64,000 nucleotides of DNA from Streptomyces sp. 11x1. Lineage in GTDB: Bacteria; Actinomycetota; Actinomycetes; Streptomycetales; Streptomycetaceae. The number at the start of each line of letters is the position of its first letter. The first letter of the stretch is position 1. The position numbers were made by a program, and so were the translations under genes. Positions 9,013 through 16,999 of the stretch are shown here, one piece after another. The stretch is from contig NZ_CP122458.1 in the NCBI RefSeq assembly GCF_032598905.1, forward strand, positions 8,333,001-8,397,000. Direction: 5' to 3'. The notes under the pieces are model-generated. The model saw nothing but the letters and a program-made list of their open reading frames with translations, did not search any database and was not told the origin of the DNA.

Positions 9013-9783
9013 TCAGACGCGGATGACCTGGGGCCCCAGCAGCGAGTACCTGTGGGCCTCGGACGTCGGCAGCAGCGTGCTCGTGACGATCGCGTCCAGG
9101 CCGCTGACCTCGGCGAACCGGCAGAAGCTGACGGCGCCGAACTTGGTGTGGACGCCCGTGAAGACCGTGCGCCGGGAGGCGCGGATCGCCTGGGCCTTGA
9201 CCTCGCTGACGGCCGGGTCGGGGGTGGTGAGGCCGTGTTCGCGGGTGATGCCGTTGGCGCCGATGTACGCCAGGTCGATGACGAAGCCGGCCAGCATCCT
9301 CGTCGTCCAGTGGTCGACGGTGGCGAGGGTGCCGGGGCGCACCCGGCCGCCGAGCAGCAGCACGGTGGTGTTGCCGGCCTCGGCGAGGGCGCCCGCCGTG
9401 GCGAGCGAGGCGGTGACCACGGTCAGCGGCCGGTCCCGGGGTAGCGCCTCGGCGATGAGCTGCGGGGTGAAGCCCTCGTCGACGAAGACGGTCTCCGCGT
9501 CGCCGAGCAGTTCGGCCGCCGCGGCGGCGATCCGGCGCTTCTCGGGCACGTGGCTGGTGGCGCGGAAGGCGAGCGTCGTCTCGAAACCGGCGCTCTCCAC
9601 GGGATACGCGCCGCCGTGCGTACGTCGGACCAGGCCGTGGTCCTCCAGGGCGCGCAGATCACGCCGTACGGTCTCCTTGGCGACGCCCAGTGTGACCGCG
9701 AGTTCGGCGACGTCGACCGCGCCGTTGCTGCGGGCGGCCCTGACGATCTCGCGCTGCCTTTCTTCCGCGCTCATGGCCGACAC
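9013..9783 (-). CDS. DeoR/GlpR-family transcriptional regulator
   Basis: The N-terminal winged helix-turn-helix carries the DeoR signature KETVRRDLRALEDHGLVRRT within the first 60 residues. The C-terminal sugar-phosphate-sensing domain shows VFVDEGFTPQLIAEAL, TASLATAGALAEAG and GGRVRPGTLATVD. Two starts are possible: GTG 9783, four bases after GAGGAGG, or ATG 9774, thirteen bases after it; spacing slightly favours 9783 (256 residues). It lies directly upstream of the polyol importer operon in the same direction and probably represses it in response to a phosphorylated or imported polyol. A pair of TGACAAC repeats 278-294 bp upstream of the start may be its operator. Confidence 0.88.
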   Translation of the reverse strand: MSAMSAEERQREIVRAARSNGAVDVAELAVTLGVAKETVRRDLRALEDHGLVRRTHGGAYPVESAGFETTLAFRATSHVPEKRRIAAAAAELLGDAETVFVDEGFTPQLIAEALPRDRPLTVVTASLATAGALAEAGNTTVLLLGGRVRPGTLATVDHWTTRMLAGFVIDLAYIGANGITREHGLTTPDPAVSEVKAQAIRASRRTVFTGVHTKFGAVSFCRFAEVSGLDAIVTSTLLPTSEAHRYSLLGPQVIRV

Positions 9784-9975
9784 CTGCCCTCCTCGCCGTA
9801 GTGCTGCCCGTTCGGGCCCGCTGCGGGCCTTGGGGGAAGTTCTACAGCGGGTGCGCGGCGCCGACCAGGCCTGTCACGGGTCCGATGCTGCCCGTCCCTG
9901 ACCGTTTCGGGTGGCCACCGCCCGTGGCGGACCTGGGGCGGACGTGGCATCGGGCAACGGGCGTGCCCGAATGCG

Positions 9976-10010
9976 GGAGCGGGCGGGCCCGTTCGGTGCC
10001 CGCCCGCTCC
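9976..10010. terminator. Hairpin with 12-bp perfect stem
   Basis: GGAGCGGGCGGG and CCCGCCCGCTCC form a perfect 12-bp stem around an 11-base loop. It lies 90 bp past the stop of the minus-strand uronate dehydrogenase gene and probably ends its transcript, although no T-run is present. Confidence 0.6.
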
Positions 10011-10060
10011 TTCCGTACGTCATATGGCCCTACCCGTACGACGTACGAACCCAGAACCCT

Positions 10061-10077
10061 TGACAACCCGTGACAAC
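10061..10077. promoter_or_regulatory. TGACAAC direct repeat, possible DeoR operator
   Basis: TGACAAC occurs at 10061-10067 and 10071-10077, exactly ten bases apart, which puts both copies on one face of the helix. DeoR-family proteins often bind direct repeats near their own promoters. The link to the neighbouring regulator is inferred from position only. Confidence 0.4.
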
Positions 10078-10099
10078 TTTTGGGTCCTCGCCGGTCCGG

Positions 10100-10909
10100 T
10101 CAGTACGGCCAGATCGGGGGATCGTTGACGAAGTGGCCGCCGAGGTTGGCGTGGGCCTCGTTCCCCGGGGACAGCTCGCCCTGTTCGGCGATGAGCTTCT
10201 CGGCGTACGGCTCGGAGTCGTCCTGCGGTTCGTAGCCGAGGGCGCGGGCGGTGGAGAGGTCCCACCACAGGCGGGTGTTGGCGGAGGAGCCGTAGACGAC
10301 GGTGTGGCCGACGTGCTCGGCGGTCAGGGCCGCGTGGAAGAGGCGGGCGCCGTCGGCCGGGCTCATCCACAGGGAGAGCATGCGGACGCTGGTGGGTTCG
10401 GGGAAGCAGGAGCCGATGCGCACCGAGACCGTCTCCAGGCCGTGCTTGTCCCAGTAGAGCTGGGCCAGGTCCTCGCCGAAGGACTTGGACAGGCCGTAGA
10501 AGGTGTCGGGCCGGTGCGGGGTGTCGATCGGGATCAGCGGGTCGCCGTCCCGGGGGCGGGGGGTGAAGCCCACCGCGTGGTTGGAGGAGGCGAACACGAT
10601 CCGGGGCACGCCCTCCGCGCGCGCGGCCTCGTACAGGTGGTAGGTCCCCTCGATGTTGGCCTTGAGGATCTTCTCGAAGGAGGCTTCCAGCGAGATGCCC
10701 GCGAGGTGGATGATCGCGTCGACGCCCCGTACGGCCTCGCGCACGGCCTCCCGGTCGGCGAGGTCGGCCGTGATCGCGTCCGGCGCGTCCTCGACGGGCA
10801 GCAGGTCCATCAGGCGCAGTTCGTAGCCGTATGCCGGGAGCAGGTCCCGCATCAGGGTGCCGAGGCCACCGGCGGCGCCGGTGAGCAGAACGGTGCGGGG
10901 AGCGGGCAT
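10100..10909 (-). CDS. udh: Uronate dehydrogenase (NAD-dependent)
   Basis: A 269-residue short-chain-type enzyme predicted to oxidise D-galacturonate or D-glucuronate to the aldaro-lactone in the cytosol. The Rossmann glycine motif is TGAAGGLGTLMRD, and the catalytic Tyr-Lys pair appears as YGLSKSFGEDLA. RIVFASSNHAVGF and SVRIGSCFPEPTSVRMLSLW match the uronate dehydrogenase family closely; these segments build the carboxylate pocket. ATG 10909 is chosen because AAGGAGG lies eight bases upstream. It faces kdgD across a shared promoter region with matching motifs, so the two are probably induced together. The stop leaves a 316-bp gap before the DeoR gene. Confidence 0.9.
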   Translation of the reverse strand: MPAPRTVLLTGAAGGLGTLMRDLLPAYGYELRLMDLLPVEDAPDAITADLADREAVREAVRGVDAIIHLAGISLEASFEKILKANIEGTYHLYEAARAEGVPRIVFASSNHAVGFTPRPRDGDPLIPIDTPHRPDTFYGLSKSFGEDLAQLYWDKHGLETVSVRIGSCFPEPTSVRMLSLWMSPADGARLFHAALTAEHVGHTVVYGSSANTRLWWDLSTARALGYEPQDDSEPYAEKLIAEQGELSPGNEAHANLGGHFVNDPPIWPY

Positions 10910-10950
10910 CCGTGGATCCTCCTTGCATCGCCAGCCGTGCACATGGGCGT

Positions 10951-10970
10951 CCGATATTCACATTCATGGA
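10951..10970 (-). promoter_or_regulatory. Putative operator downstream of udh promoter
   Basis: The minus strand reads ATGAATGTGAATATCGG just after the udh -10 box. Its core ATGTGAATAT resembles ATGTAAACAC at 11092-11101, which sits at the equivalent place relative to the kdgD promoter. A repressor bound here would block transcription from both genes. The identity of the regulator is unknown; IclR (46009-46782) and GntR (17046-17711) are candidates in this window. Confidence 0.5.
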
Positions 10971-10971
10971 C

Positions 10972-11000
10972 ACGCTAGGGAGTGCGGTCGCGGGCGTCAA
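10972..11000 (-). promoter_or_regulatory. Promoter of uronate dehydrogenase gene
   Basis: On the minus strand, TTGACG (11000-10995) and TAGCGT (10977-10972) are separated by 17 bases, a good housekeeping-sigma promoter. The expected start point lies directly before the motif at 10951-10970. Confidence 0.65.
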
Positions 11001-11048
11001 GTGCGGCGCGAGGGCGGGAAATCGCTGGTGCGGCGGCGGGTGTCCGGC

Positions 11049-11078
11049 TTGACCGGCGTCGCGAGGGCGCCTTAGCGT
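11049..11078 (+). promoter_or_regulatory. Promoter of kdgD
   Basis: TTGACC (11049-11054) and TAGCGT (11073-11078) are 18 bases apart. The -10 hexamer is identical to that of the divergent udh promoter. Confidence 0.6.
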
Positions 11079-11085
11079 GCTCTTG

Positions 11086-11105
11086 TTCAGAAATGTAAAC
11101 ACTGA
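11086..11105 (+). promoter_or_regulatory. Putative operator downstream of kdgD promoter
   Basis: TTCAGAAATGTAAACACTGA begins eight bases after the -10 box. The ATGTRAAYAY core is shared with the site downstream of the udh promoter, on the strand reading towards the regulated gene in both cases. Confidence 0.5.
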
Positions 11106-11174
11106 TCAGCGACATGGACATGCGCGTCGAAGCCGACTCGACGGTCGACTTCGGCTCGGACTTGGGAGCGCCCC

Positions 11175-12131
11175 GTGACGTCAGCCCCTCTCACCGCCCG
11201 GCTCAGGGTCCCCAGCGGACCGCTGTTCTTCCCCGTCACGGCCTACGGCCCGGACGGCGCGGTCGATCTCGACGCCTGCCGCGCGCACGTCCGTCAGGGC
11301 GTCGACGCCGGGGCGGCCGCCGTCTTCGTCGCCTGTGGCACCGGCGAGTTCCACGCGCTCACGCCCGAGGAGTTCCAGAGCTGCGTCCGGGCCGCCGTCG
11401 CGGAGACGGCCGGCCGGGTGCCCGTGGTGGCCGGCGCGGGCTACGGCACCGCCCTCGCCGTGCGCTACGCGCGCCTCGCCGAGGGGGCGGGCGCCGACGG
11501 CCTGCTGGCCCTGCCGCCGTACCTCGTCGTGGCCGCCCAGGAAGGGCTGCTGCGCCACTACCGGGAACTGGCCGCCGCGACCTCCCTCCCGGTCGTGGTC
11601 TACCAGCGCGACAACGCGGTCCTCACCCCGGAGACCGTCGTCGGACTGGCCCGCACGGAAGGGATCGTCGGCCTCAAGGACGGCGTCGGCGACCTGGACC
11701 TGATGACACGGATCGTCAGCGCGGTACGCGCCGAGGGCCCGGCCACCGCCGACTTCCTCTACTTCAACGGCCTGCCGACCGCCGAGCTCACCCAGCCCGC
11801 GTACCGGGGCGTCGGGGTCCCCCTGTACTCGTCGGCCGTCTTCTGCTTCGTCCCGGAGATCGCCCTCGCCTTCCACCGGGCGCTCGAAGCCGGTGACCGC
11901 GCGATCGTGGAACGGCTCCTGGACGGGTTCTACCGGCCCTTCGTCGAGCTTCGCGCCAAGGGCCGGGGCTATGCCGTGTCACTGGTCAAGGCCGGGGTAC
12001 GGCTACGGGGACTGGACGTGGGCGGGGTACGGCCGCCGCTGCACGAGCCTGCCGAGGAACACGTCGAACAACTGGGCCCGTTGATCGAGCGCGGACACGC
12101 GCTGCTGGAAGAGTGCCAGGAGGACATGTGA
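11175..12131 (+). CDS. kdgD: 5-dehydro-4-deoxyglucarate dehydratase
   Basis: A 318-residue TIM-barrel enzyme of the DapA superfamily. It would convert 5-dehydro-4-deoxy-D-glucarate to 2-ketoglutarate semialdehyde, with loss of water and CO2 (EC 4.2.1.41). The family phosphate-loop equivalent is ACGTGEFHALTPEEF, the proton-relay tyrosine is in VVVYQRDNAVLT, and the Schiff-base lysine is in IVGLKDGVGDLDLM. The GDLDLMTRIV segment and FFPVTAYGPDG near the start set this branch apart from DapA. It starts at GTG 11175. It pairs with the divergent uronate dehydrogenase in the oxidative uronate pathway. Its stop overlaps the next gene by GTGA. Confidence 0.92.
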   Translation: MTSAPLTARLRVPSGPLFFPVTAYGPDGAVDLDACRAHVRQGVDAGAAAVFVACGTGEFHALTPEEFQSCVRAAVAETAGRVPVVAGAGYGTALAVRYARLAEGAGADGLLALPPYLVVAAQEGLLRHYRELAAATSLPVVVYQRDNAVLTPETVVGLARTEGIVGLKDGVGDLDLMTRIVSAVRAEGPATADFLYFNGLPTAELTQPAYRGVGVPLYSSAVFCFVPEIALAFHRALEAGDRAIVERLLDGFYRPFVELRAKGRGYAVSLVKAGVRLRGLDVGGVRPPLHEPAEEHVEQLGPLIERGHALLEECQEDM

Positions 12132-13300
12132 AGGCGTCGACGTTCGTCTACCCGTGGGACGTCAACGGGGACCCGGCAGCCGCGGAACGCATCGCGGGGC
12201 TGGGCGTACGACAGGTGACGCTCGCCTCCGCGTACCACTCCACCCGCGCGCTCACCCCCCGCCACCCCCGGCAGCGTATCGTCACCGCCGAGCACGCGGC
12301 CGTGCTGTACCCGCCGGGGGCGCGCTGGGAGGGCCGGACACTGCGGCCCTACCCGGCGGGGGACTGGGCGCCGGGTGACGCGTTCGGCGAGGCGGCGACG
12401 GCACTCGCGCACGCCGGGCTGGAGGTGCACACCTGGGTCGTCCTCGCCCACAACTCCCGGCTCGGCGCCGAGCACCCCTCGACCTCCGTGGTCAACGCCT
12501 ACGGCGACCGGTATCCGTGGGCCCCGTGCGTCGCGCAGGAGGCGACCCGCGAGTACCTCGTCGACCTGGCCGTGGAGGCGGCGGTCCGGCCGGGCGCCCG
12601 CGGCACGGAACTGGAGTCGCTCGGCTGGTACGGGACCTCCCACCTCCACGCCCACGACAAGACGGGTGGCGTCGGGCTCGGGGACGCCGGGCAGTACCTG
12701 ATGTCGCTCTGCTTCTGCGTGACCTGCCGCGCCGGTTACGCCGACGCCGGGCAGGACCCCGAGGAGCTGGCGGCGGCCGTCCGGGACGCGCTGGAGCCGC
12801 TGTGGCGGGGGGAGGCCGTCGACGAGGGCTGGCCGGCCGTGGAGAAGCTGCTCGGCGCGGGCCGGGCGGCGGCCACGCGCGTGTGGCGCGAGGCGATCGC
12901 CCGCTCCCTCCAGGAGGCGGCGGTCGAGGCGGTACGGGCCGCCGCGCCCGCCGGGTTCCAGATCCTGCTGCACGCGGACCCGGTGACGTACCACTGCGGG
13001 GCGAACCCCGGGGTCGATCCCGCGCACATTCTCGGCGTGGCGGACGGCGTGGTCGTCCCGTGTGCGGGCGGCCCGGGACTGCTGCCGGCCTTCGCCGAGG
13101 CCGGTGCGGAGGGCGCCGTCCTGGCCGCCAACTTCGGCATCGTGTCGGGCATGGGCGGCAGCCCGGTCACCCTGGCCGAGGACGCGGGCCGCGCGGCGGA
13201 ACTGGGCGCGACGGAACTCCGCCTGTATCACGCGGGCCTGGCCTCGGACCAGGACCTGACGGCGGTGAGGGAAGCGCTGACGGCGGTACGGGGAGACTGA
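12128..13300 (+). CDS. Uncharacterised protein coupled to kdgD
   Basis: A 390-residue, Ala-rich protein starting at GTG 12128, four bases after AGGAGG and overlapping the kdgD stop. No named domain was recognised. It begins with STFVYPWDVNGDP and has a run of alternating strand/helix segments that suggests a TIM barrel. Conserved-looking polar motifs include HTWVVLAHNSRLG, ESLGWYG, HAHDKTG, the paired cysteines CFCVTCRAGY, and LLHADPVTYHCGAN. It has no signal peptide. The tight coupling to kdgD argues for a role in uronate or aldarate breakdown, for example the missing lactone-opening or isomerising step, or a glycosidase-like step; this is inference from position only. Confidence 0.75.
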   Translation: MKASTFVYPWDVNGDPAAAERIAGLGVRQVTLASAYHSTRALTPRHPRQRIVTAEHAAVLYPPGARWEGRTLRPYPAGDWAPGDAFGEAATALAHAGLEVHTWVVLAHNSRLGAEHPSTSVVNAYGDRYPWAPCVAQEATREYLVDLAVEAAVRPGARGTELESLGWYGTSHLHAHDKTGGVGLGDAGQYLMSLCFCVTCRAGYADAGQDPEELAAAVRDALEPLWRGEAVDEGWPAVEKLLGAGRAAATRVWREAIARSLQEAAVEAVRAAAPAGFQILLHADPVTYHCGANPGVDPAHILGVADGVVVPCAGGPGLLPAFAEAGAEGAVLAANFGIVSGMGGSPVTLAEDAGRAAELGATELRLYHAGLASDQDLTAVREALTAVRGD

Positions 13301-13351
13301 CCGCGGTGGGGTGAGCCGGGGGCCGGGTGGATTGCGGCGCGCCCTCCCGTC

Positions 13352-13960
13352 TCAGCGCAGCACCGCGTACGTCAGGTGGGTGACCAGGCTTGTCGGGCGG
13401 GCGGTCAGTTGTCTCAGGGGCAGTGGGGGGACGCCGTCGAAGAGTCGGGTGCCGGAGCCGAGCGTGAACGCGGCGATGTGGAGCCGTAGTTCGTCGACGA
13501 GGCCGGCGGTCAGGTACTGGTTGACGGTGGTCGCGCCGCCCATGACCGTGACATCGCCGTCGCCGGCCGCCGCGCGGGCCCGGTCCAGCGCTGCGGTGAT
13601 CCCCTCGGTGACGAAGTGGAACGTGGTGCCGCCGTCCATCGGCTGCGGGTCGCGCGGGTGGTGGGTGAGGACGAACACCGGGGCGTGGAACGGCGGATCG
13701 TCGCCCCACCAGCCGTTCCACGGCCGGTCCCACGCGCCGCGCACCGGGCCGAACATATTGCGCCCCATGACGAAGGCCCCGGCGGTGTTCAACCGGTCGA
13801 TCTCGGCCCGGTTCTCCTCGGGAGCGTCGAACATCCAGGCGTGCAGCGCGGCGCCGGAGCCGTCGCCGCCGTCGTCGCCGAACGGGCGTTCCTCGGTCTG
13901 GTGGTGCCCCGCCGAGTAGCCGTCGAGCGAGATCGTGATGTCGCAGATCACCTTGCCCAT
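13352..13960 (-). CDS. Dihydrofolate reductase / RibD C-terminal family protein
   Basis: A 202-residue cytosolic protein with the family opening VICDITISLDGYSAG, the helix GAFVMGRNMFGPV, the HHPRDP loop, and the nucleotide-binding stretch DVTVMGGATTVNQYL. The end, LRLHIAAFTLGSGTRLFDG, is typical of the YyaP/YwjB-like reductases common in actinobacteria. NADPH-dependent reduction is likely; the substrate is unknown. Start ATG 13960. It is transcribed towards the end of the kdgD operon and lies next to an MFS gene on the same strand with a 21-bp gap, so the two may be co-transcribed. Confidence 0.88.
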   Translation of the reverse strand: MGKVICDITISLDGYSAGHHQTEERPFGDDGGDGSGAALHAWMFDAPEENRAEIDRLNTAGAFVMGRNMFGPVRGAWDRPWNGWWGDDPPFHAPVFVLTHHPRDPQPMDGGTTFHFVTEGITAALDRARAAAGDGDVTVMGGATTVNQYLTAGLVDELRLHIAAFTLGSGTRLFDGVPPLPLRQLTARPTSLVTHLTYAVLR

Positions 13961-13981
13961 GCGTACAGGGTCCCCCAGGGG

Positions 13982-15250
13982 TCAGCGATGGCGCAGCAGA
14001 ACGGCCGCGGGAAGCAGGCAGACGCCCCCCACCGACACCGCCAGGACCCGCAGGTCGATCGGTCCCACCAGGGCGGCGCCGATCGCCATGCCCACCGCTG
14101 TCGGGGCGAACAGCAGGGTCTGGGCGGTGGCCGTGGCGCGGCCCAGCAGGTGGGGTGGGGTGTCGCGCTGGACCGCGGTGAGCGTGGCGACGAGGACGCA
14201 CGGCAGCCCGGCGCCGATCGCCGCGCCGCACACGAGGGCCACGGTGTCCTCCGGTGAGGCGCGCAGTGCCACGGCCACCCCTGTCAGGGCGATCCCGTAC
14301 GCGGCGAAGCGGCGTTCGCCGAGGCGGCGCAGGAGGGGGCCGGTGGTCAGGCCGACGGCGATCGACCCCGCGCCCTGGGCGACGTGGAGGAGGCCGGCGT
14401 AGGCGGGGGAGCGGCCTAGGGCTTCCACCACCGCGAAGACGAGGGAGCCGTTGATGCCGGACAGCAGCATGGTCACGCCCCCGGCCAGGACGAGCGGACG
14501 CAGGCGCGCGTGGGCCAGCAGGTACCGGGCGCCTGCGGATGTGCGGCCGGTTCGGGACGAGCGGACGGTTCGAGCGGTTCGGGCGGTGGGGTCGGTTCGA
14601 GCGGTTCGGGCGGTGGGGTCGACTTCGGCGATGGGGTCGGTGCGGGTGGCGCGGCCGGCACTCTCCCGTACCGAGCCGTACAACCCCGCCGCCGCCACGA
14701 ACGTCACCGCGTCCAGCAGGGCCACCGTCGCTCCGCCGTACGCCGCGTACAGGCCCGCCCCCGCCAAGGGAGCCAGCAGCTTCATGCTCTCGTTCGCCGT
14801 CATGCGCAGGCCGTTGAAGTCGCCGAGGAGGGAGGGGGCGACGGTGGTGGCGACGAGGGCCGACTCCGCCGCGTCGTGGACGACGCCCGCCGCGCCGTAG
14901 ACGAGGAGGACCGCGTAGAGGAGCCACAGGTCACCCGGGGCGTCGACGGTGAAGAGGCTGAGGAGGAGGGCGGCCAGGGCGAGGTCGGTGGTGATGAGGA
15001 GGGCGCGGCGGTGGGGGCGGTCCGCCAGGGCGCCCAGCAGGGGGCCGGCCAGCAGCGGGGCCCACAGGGCGAACGCGCACAGCGCCGCCAGCGCGTCCGA
15101 GCCGGTGAGGTCCTTGACCCAGACCCCCGCGACCAGCCACAGCGCGGACGAACCCAGGCCCGAGACCACCACCGCGGCCAGATACAGCCCCGCGTCGCGG
15201 TCCCGCAGCACCCGTCCCACCGCCCACGTCGTCGATGCAGTCGATGTCAT
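13982..15250 (-). CDS. MFS efflux-type transporter
   Basis: A 422-residue membrane protein with about eleven to twelve hydrophobic segments. GALADRPHRRALLITTD is the loop 2-3 signature of the drug-efflux (MFS_3, macrolide efflux-like) branch. The central cytoplasmic loop is expanded by TDPTARTAR-type repeats encoded by a 27-base tandem repeat (14567-14620). The second half contains TTGPLLRRLGERRFAAYG and LLGRATATAQTLLFAPT. The substrate is unknown. The start at 15250 gives a normal cytoplasmic N-terminus. Confidence 0.88.
   Translation of the reverse strand: MTSTASTTWAVGRVLRDRDAGLYLAAVVVSGLGSSALWLVAGVWVKDLTGSDALAALCAFALWAPLLAGPLLGALADRPHRRALLITTDLALAALLLSLFTVDAPGDLWLLYAVLLVYGAAGVVHDAAESALVATTVAPSLLGDFNGLRMTANESMKLLAPLAGAGLYAAYGGATVALLDAVTFVAAAGLYGSVRESAGRATRTDPIAEVDPTARTARTDPTARTARTVRSSRTGRTSAGARYLLAHARLRPLVLAGGVTMLLSGINGSLVFAVVEALGRSPAYAGLLHVAQGAGSIAVGLTTGPLLRRLGERRFAAYGIALTGVAVALRASPEDTVALVCGAAIGAGLPCVLVATLTAVQRDTPPHLLGRATATAQTLLFAPTAVGMAIGAALVGPIDLRVLAVSVGGVCLLPAAVLLRHR
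14567..14620. repeat. Two perfect 27-base tandem repeats inside the MFS gene
   Basis: Positions 14567-14593 and 14594-14620 are identical copies (unit begins GGTTCGAGCGG and ends GGTGGGGTC). They encode a nine-residue Thr/Ala/Arg repeat in the central loop. A degenerate third copy follows. Confidence 0.85.
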
Positions 15251-15448
15251 GGCTGGTGAGCGTGGTGCTAAGGACCCGGCGCACGGATCGGGCGGATGCC
15301 CTAGGAAACGTCACCGGGAAAGGTGTTTGCTCCGTCGGCGATGAGTTCTCGGGACGCCGGGGGTCTACCGAACACGAACCCCGACCCCCGACCCCCGACC
15401 CCCGAACCACGCACCACGCACGAGGACAGACCTGTGAAGGAGTACCGC

Positions 15449-16042
15449 ATGACCGACCACGGCCCTATCCCCCTCGACCTCGGCCCGCAGACCCGCCTCG
15501 TCGCCCGGCTCGTCGCGGCCGTCCGGGACGACCAGCTCGCCGCCCCCACCCCGTGCCCCGAGTACGCGGTGCGCCACCTCCTCGGGCATCTCCTCGGCCT
15601 CGCCATCGCCTTCCGGGACGCGGGCCGCAGGGATCTGGGGCCGACGACGGACACCGACCCGCAGTCCGCGCTGCCCGACATCGGGCCCGGCTGGCGCGAG
15701 GCTCTGCCGAAGGTGCTCGACGAACTGGCGGAAGCCTGGCGGGACCCGGCCGCCTGGACGGGTGAGACCCGGGCGGGCGGGGTGTCGCTGCCGGGGGCGG
15801 TCGCCGGGGCCGTGGCGACGGACGAACTCGTCGTGCACGGCTGGGACCTCGCGCGGGCGACCGGGCAGCCGTACGAAGCCGATCCGCCGGCCCTCACCGC
15901 GACGCACGCCTTCCTGGAGGCGTCGGTCGACGACCCCTCGCGCGGCGAGATCTTCGGCCCCGTGATGCCCGTCCCGGACGACGAGCCGCTGCTCGACCGT
16001 GTGATCGGTCTGAGCGGACGCGATCCGAAGTGGAAGCCATAG
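15449..16042 (+). CDS. TIGR03086-family metal-binding protein (DinB/MDMPI-like)
   Basis: A 197-residue protein from ATG 15449 with GAAGGAG six bases upstream; longer upstream frames lack such a site. It has the pattern LVAAVRDDQLAAPTPCPEYAVRHLLGHL, then DELVVHGWDLARATGQP. The HGWD motif with the upstream His supplies the metal ligands of the mycothiol-dependent maleylpyruvate isomerase/DinB fold. Members of the family are four-helix bundles of mostly unknown reaction in actinobacteria. It stands alone between an opposing MFS gene and a hydrolase gene. Confidence 0.85.
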   Translation: MTDHGPIPLDLGPQTRLVARLVAAVRDDQLAAPTPCPEYAVRHLLGHLLGLAIAFRDAGRRDLGPTTDTDPQSALPDIGPGWREALPKVLDELAEAWRDPAAWTGETRAGGVSLPGAVAGAVATDELVVHGWDLARATGQPYEADPPALTATHAFLEASVDDPSRGEIFGPVMPVPDDEPLLDRVIGLSGRDPKWKP

Positions 16043-16132
16043 CGGCAACCTTGCGAGCAACACCATGAGCAACCCACGAAAGAACGCACAAACCCGGCGC
16101 ACGCCCCCGTCCGCGTCCGTACGCTCCCGAGC

Positions 16133-16882
16133 ATGCCCCTGAGCCTCACCGTCCTCGGCACCGCCTCACCGCACCCCGGCCCGGGCAGGCCCGCCTCCGG
16201 GTACCTGCTGCGCGGCGGCGGCGCCGAGATATGGGTGGAGGCGGGCTTCGGCACGTTCGCTGAATTGCAGCGGCACACGGACCCCACCCGGCTCACGGCC
16301 ATCTGGATCTCCCATCTGCACGCCGACCACAGCGCGGATCTTGTGGCCGCGCTGTACGGGTTCGCCCACGGCGGCCTCACCCTCCCGGCGCCGCTGCCGG
16401 TCTACGCGCCCGGCGACTGCGCCGCCCGCGTCGCGGGGTTCCTCGGGCGGTCGGACCCCGCCTCCCTGAACGGGGTCTTCGACTTCCGCCCCCTGTACGA
16501 CGGCCACACCGTCCGGCACTGGAACCTCACGCTCACCGCCCGCGCCGTCGTCCACGACGTGGAGGCGTACGGCCTGCGGGCCGAGTGCCAGGGGCGGGTC
16601 CTCGCCTACTCGGGGGACAGCGGGCCGTGCGACGCGCTGGGCGCGCTCGCGGGCAGCGCCGACCTGTTCCTGTGCGAGGCGGACGTCGACACGCATCGCG
16701 AAGGCGAACCCCAGGTGCATCTCACCCCGGAGGAGGCGGGCCGGTACGCCAAGGGCGCCGGCCGGCTGCTGATCACCCATGTGGGGCCCACGCTCACCCC
16801 GGAGGGGGCGACCGGGCGGGCGGCGGTGGTCTTCGGCGGTCCCACCGAGAGCGCGCGGGTGGGGGACACCCACATCGTGTGA
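16133..16882 (+). CDS. Metallo-beta-lactamase-fold hydrolase
   Basis: A 249-residue protein with the zinc motif HLHADHSADL near residue 65, a later aspartate in YSGDSGPCDAL, and a final histidine in LLITHVGPTLTP, the order seen in ribonuclease Z-like and CPSase-like MBL-fold hydrolases. The N-terminus LTVLGTASPHPGPGRPASGYLL is typical of the RNase Z-type branch. It is too short for RNase Z itself and lacks its exosite arm. The substrate is unknown. The start is ATG 16133 without a strong ribosome site. Confidence 0.88.
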   Translation: MPLSLTVLGTASPHPGPGRPASGYLLRGGGAEIWVEAGFGTFAELQRHTDPTRLTAIWISHLHADHSADLVAALYGFAHGGLTLPAPLPVYAPGDCAARVAGFLGRSDPASLNGVFDFRPLYDGHTVRHWNLTLTARAVVHDVEAYGLRAECQGRVLAYSGDSGPCDALGALAGSADLFLCEADVDTHREGEPQVHLTPEEAGRYAKGAGRLLITHVGPTLTPEGATGRAAVVFGGPTESARVGDTHIV

Positions 16883-16949
16883 CACCGGTATCGACGGTGT
16901 GGCACCCAAGATCATGTGACCGCGCGCACATCTTCTTCTGTCAGAAGCA

Positions 16950-16978
16950 TTGACGAAGCACGGGCCCCCTCCTACCTT
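16950..16978 (+). promoter_or_regulatory. Promoter of GntR regulator gene and operon
   Basis: TTGACG (16950-16955) and TACCTT (16973-16978) are 17 bases apart, about 70 bp ahead of the GntR start codon. Confidence 0.65.
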
Positions 16979-16999
16979 CAACGCGTCGTACTTCGTACG

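Larger units (their letters stand above)
9784..10099. other. 316-bp intergenic region upstream of the DeoR gene
   Basis: No gene was found here. The region holds a strong hairpin (9976-10010), a pair of TGACAAC direct repeats (10061-10077), several GTACG-rich segments around 10013-10048, and a partial inverted repeat CCCGCTGCGGGCCTTGGGGGA near 9817-9837 that resembles common streptomycete intergenic repeats. Both flanking genes are on the minus strand, so it contains the end of the uronate dehydrogenase transcript and the DeoR promoter. Confidence 0.5.
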
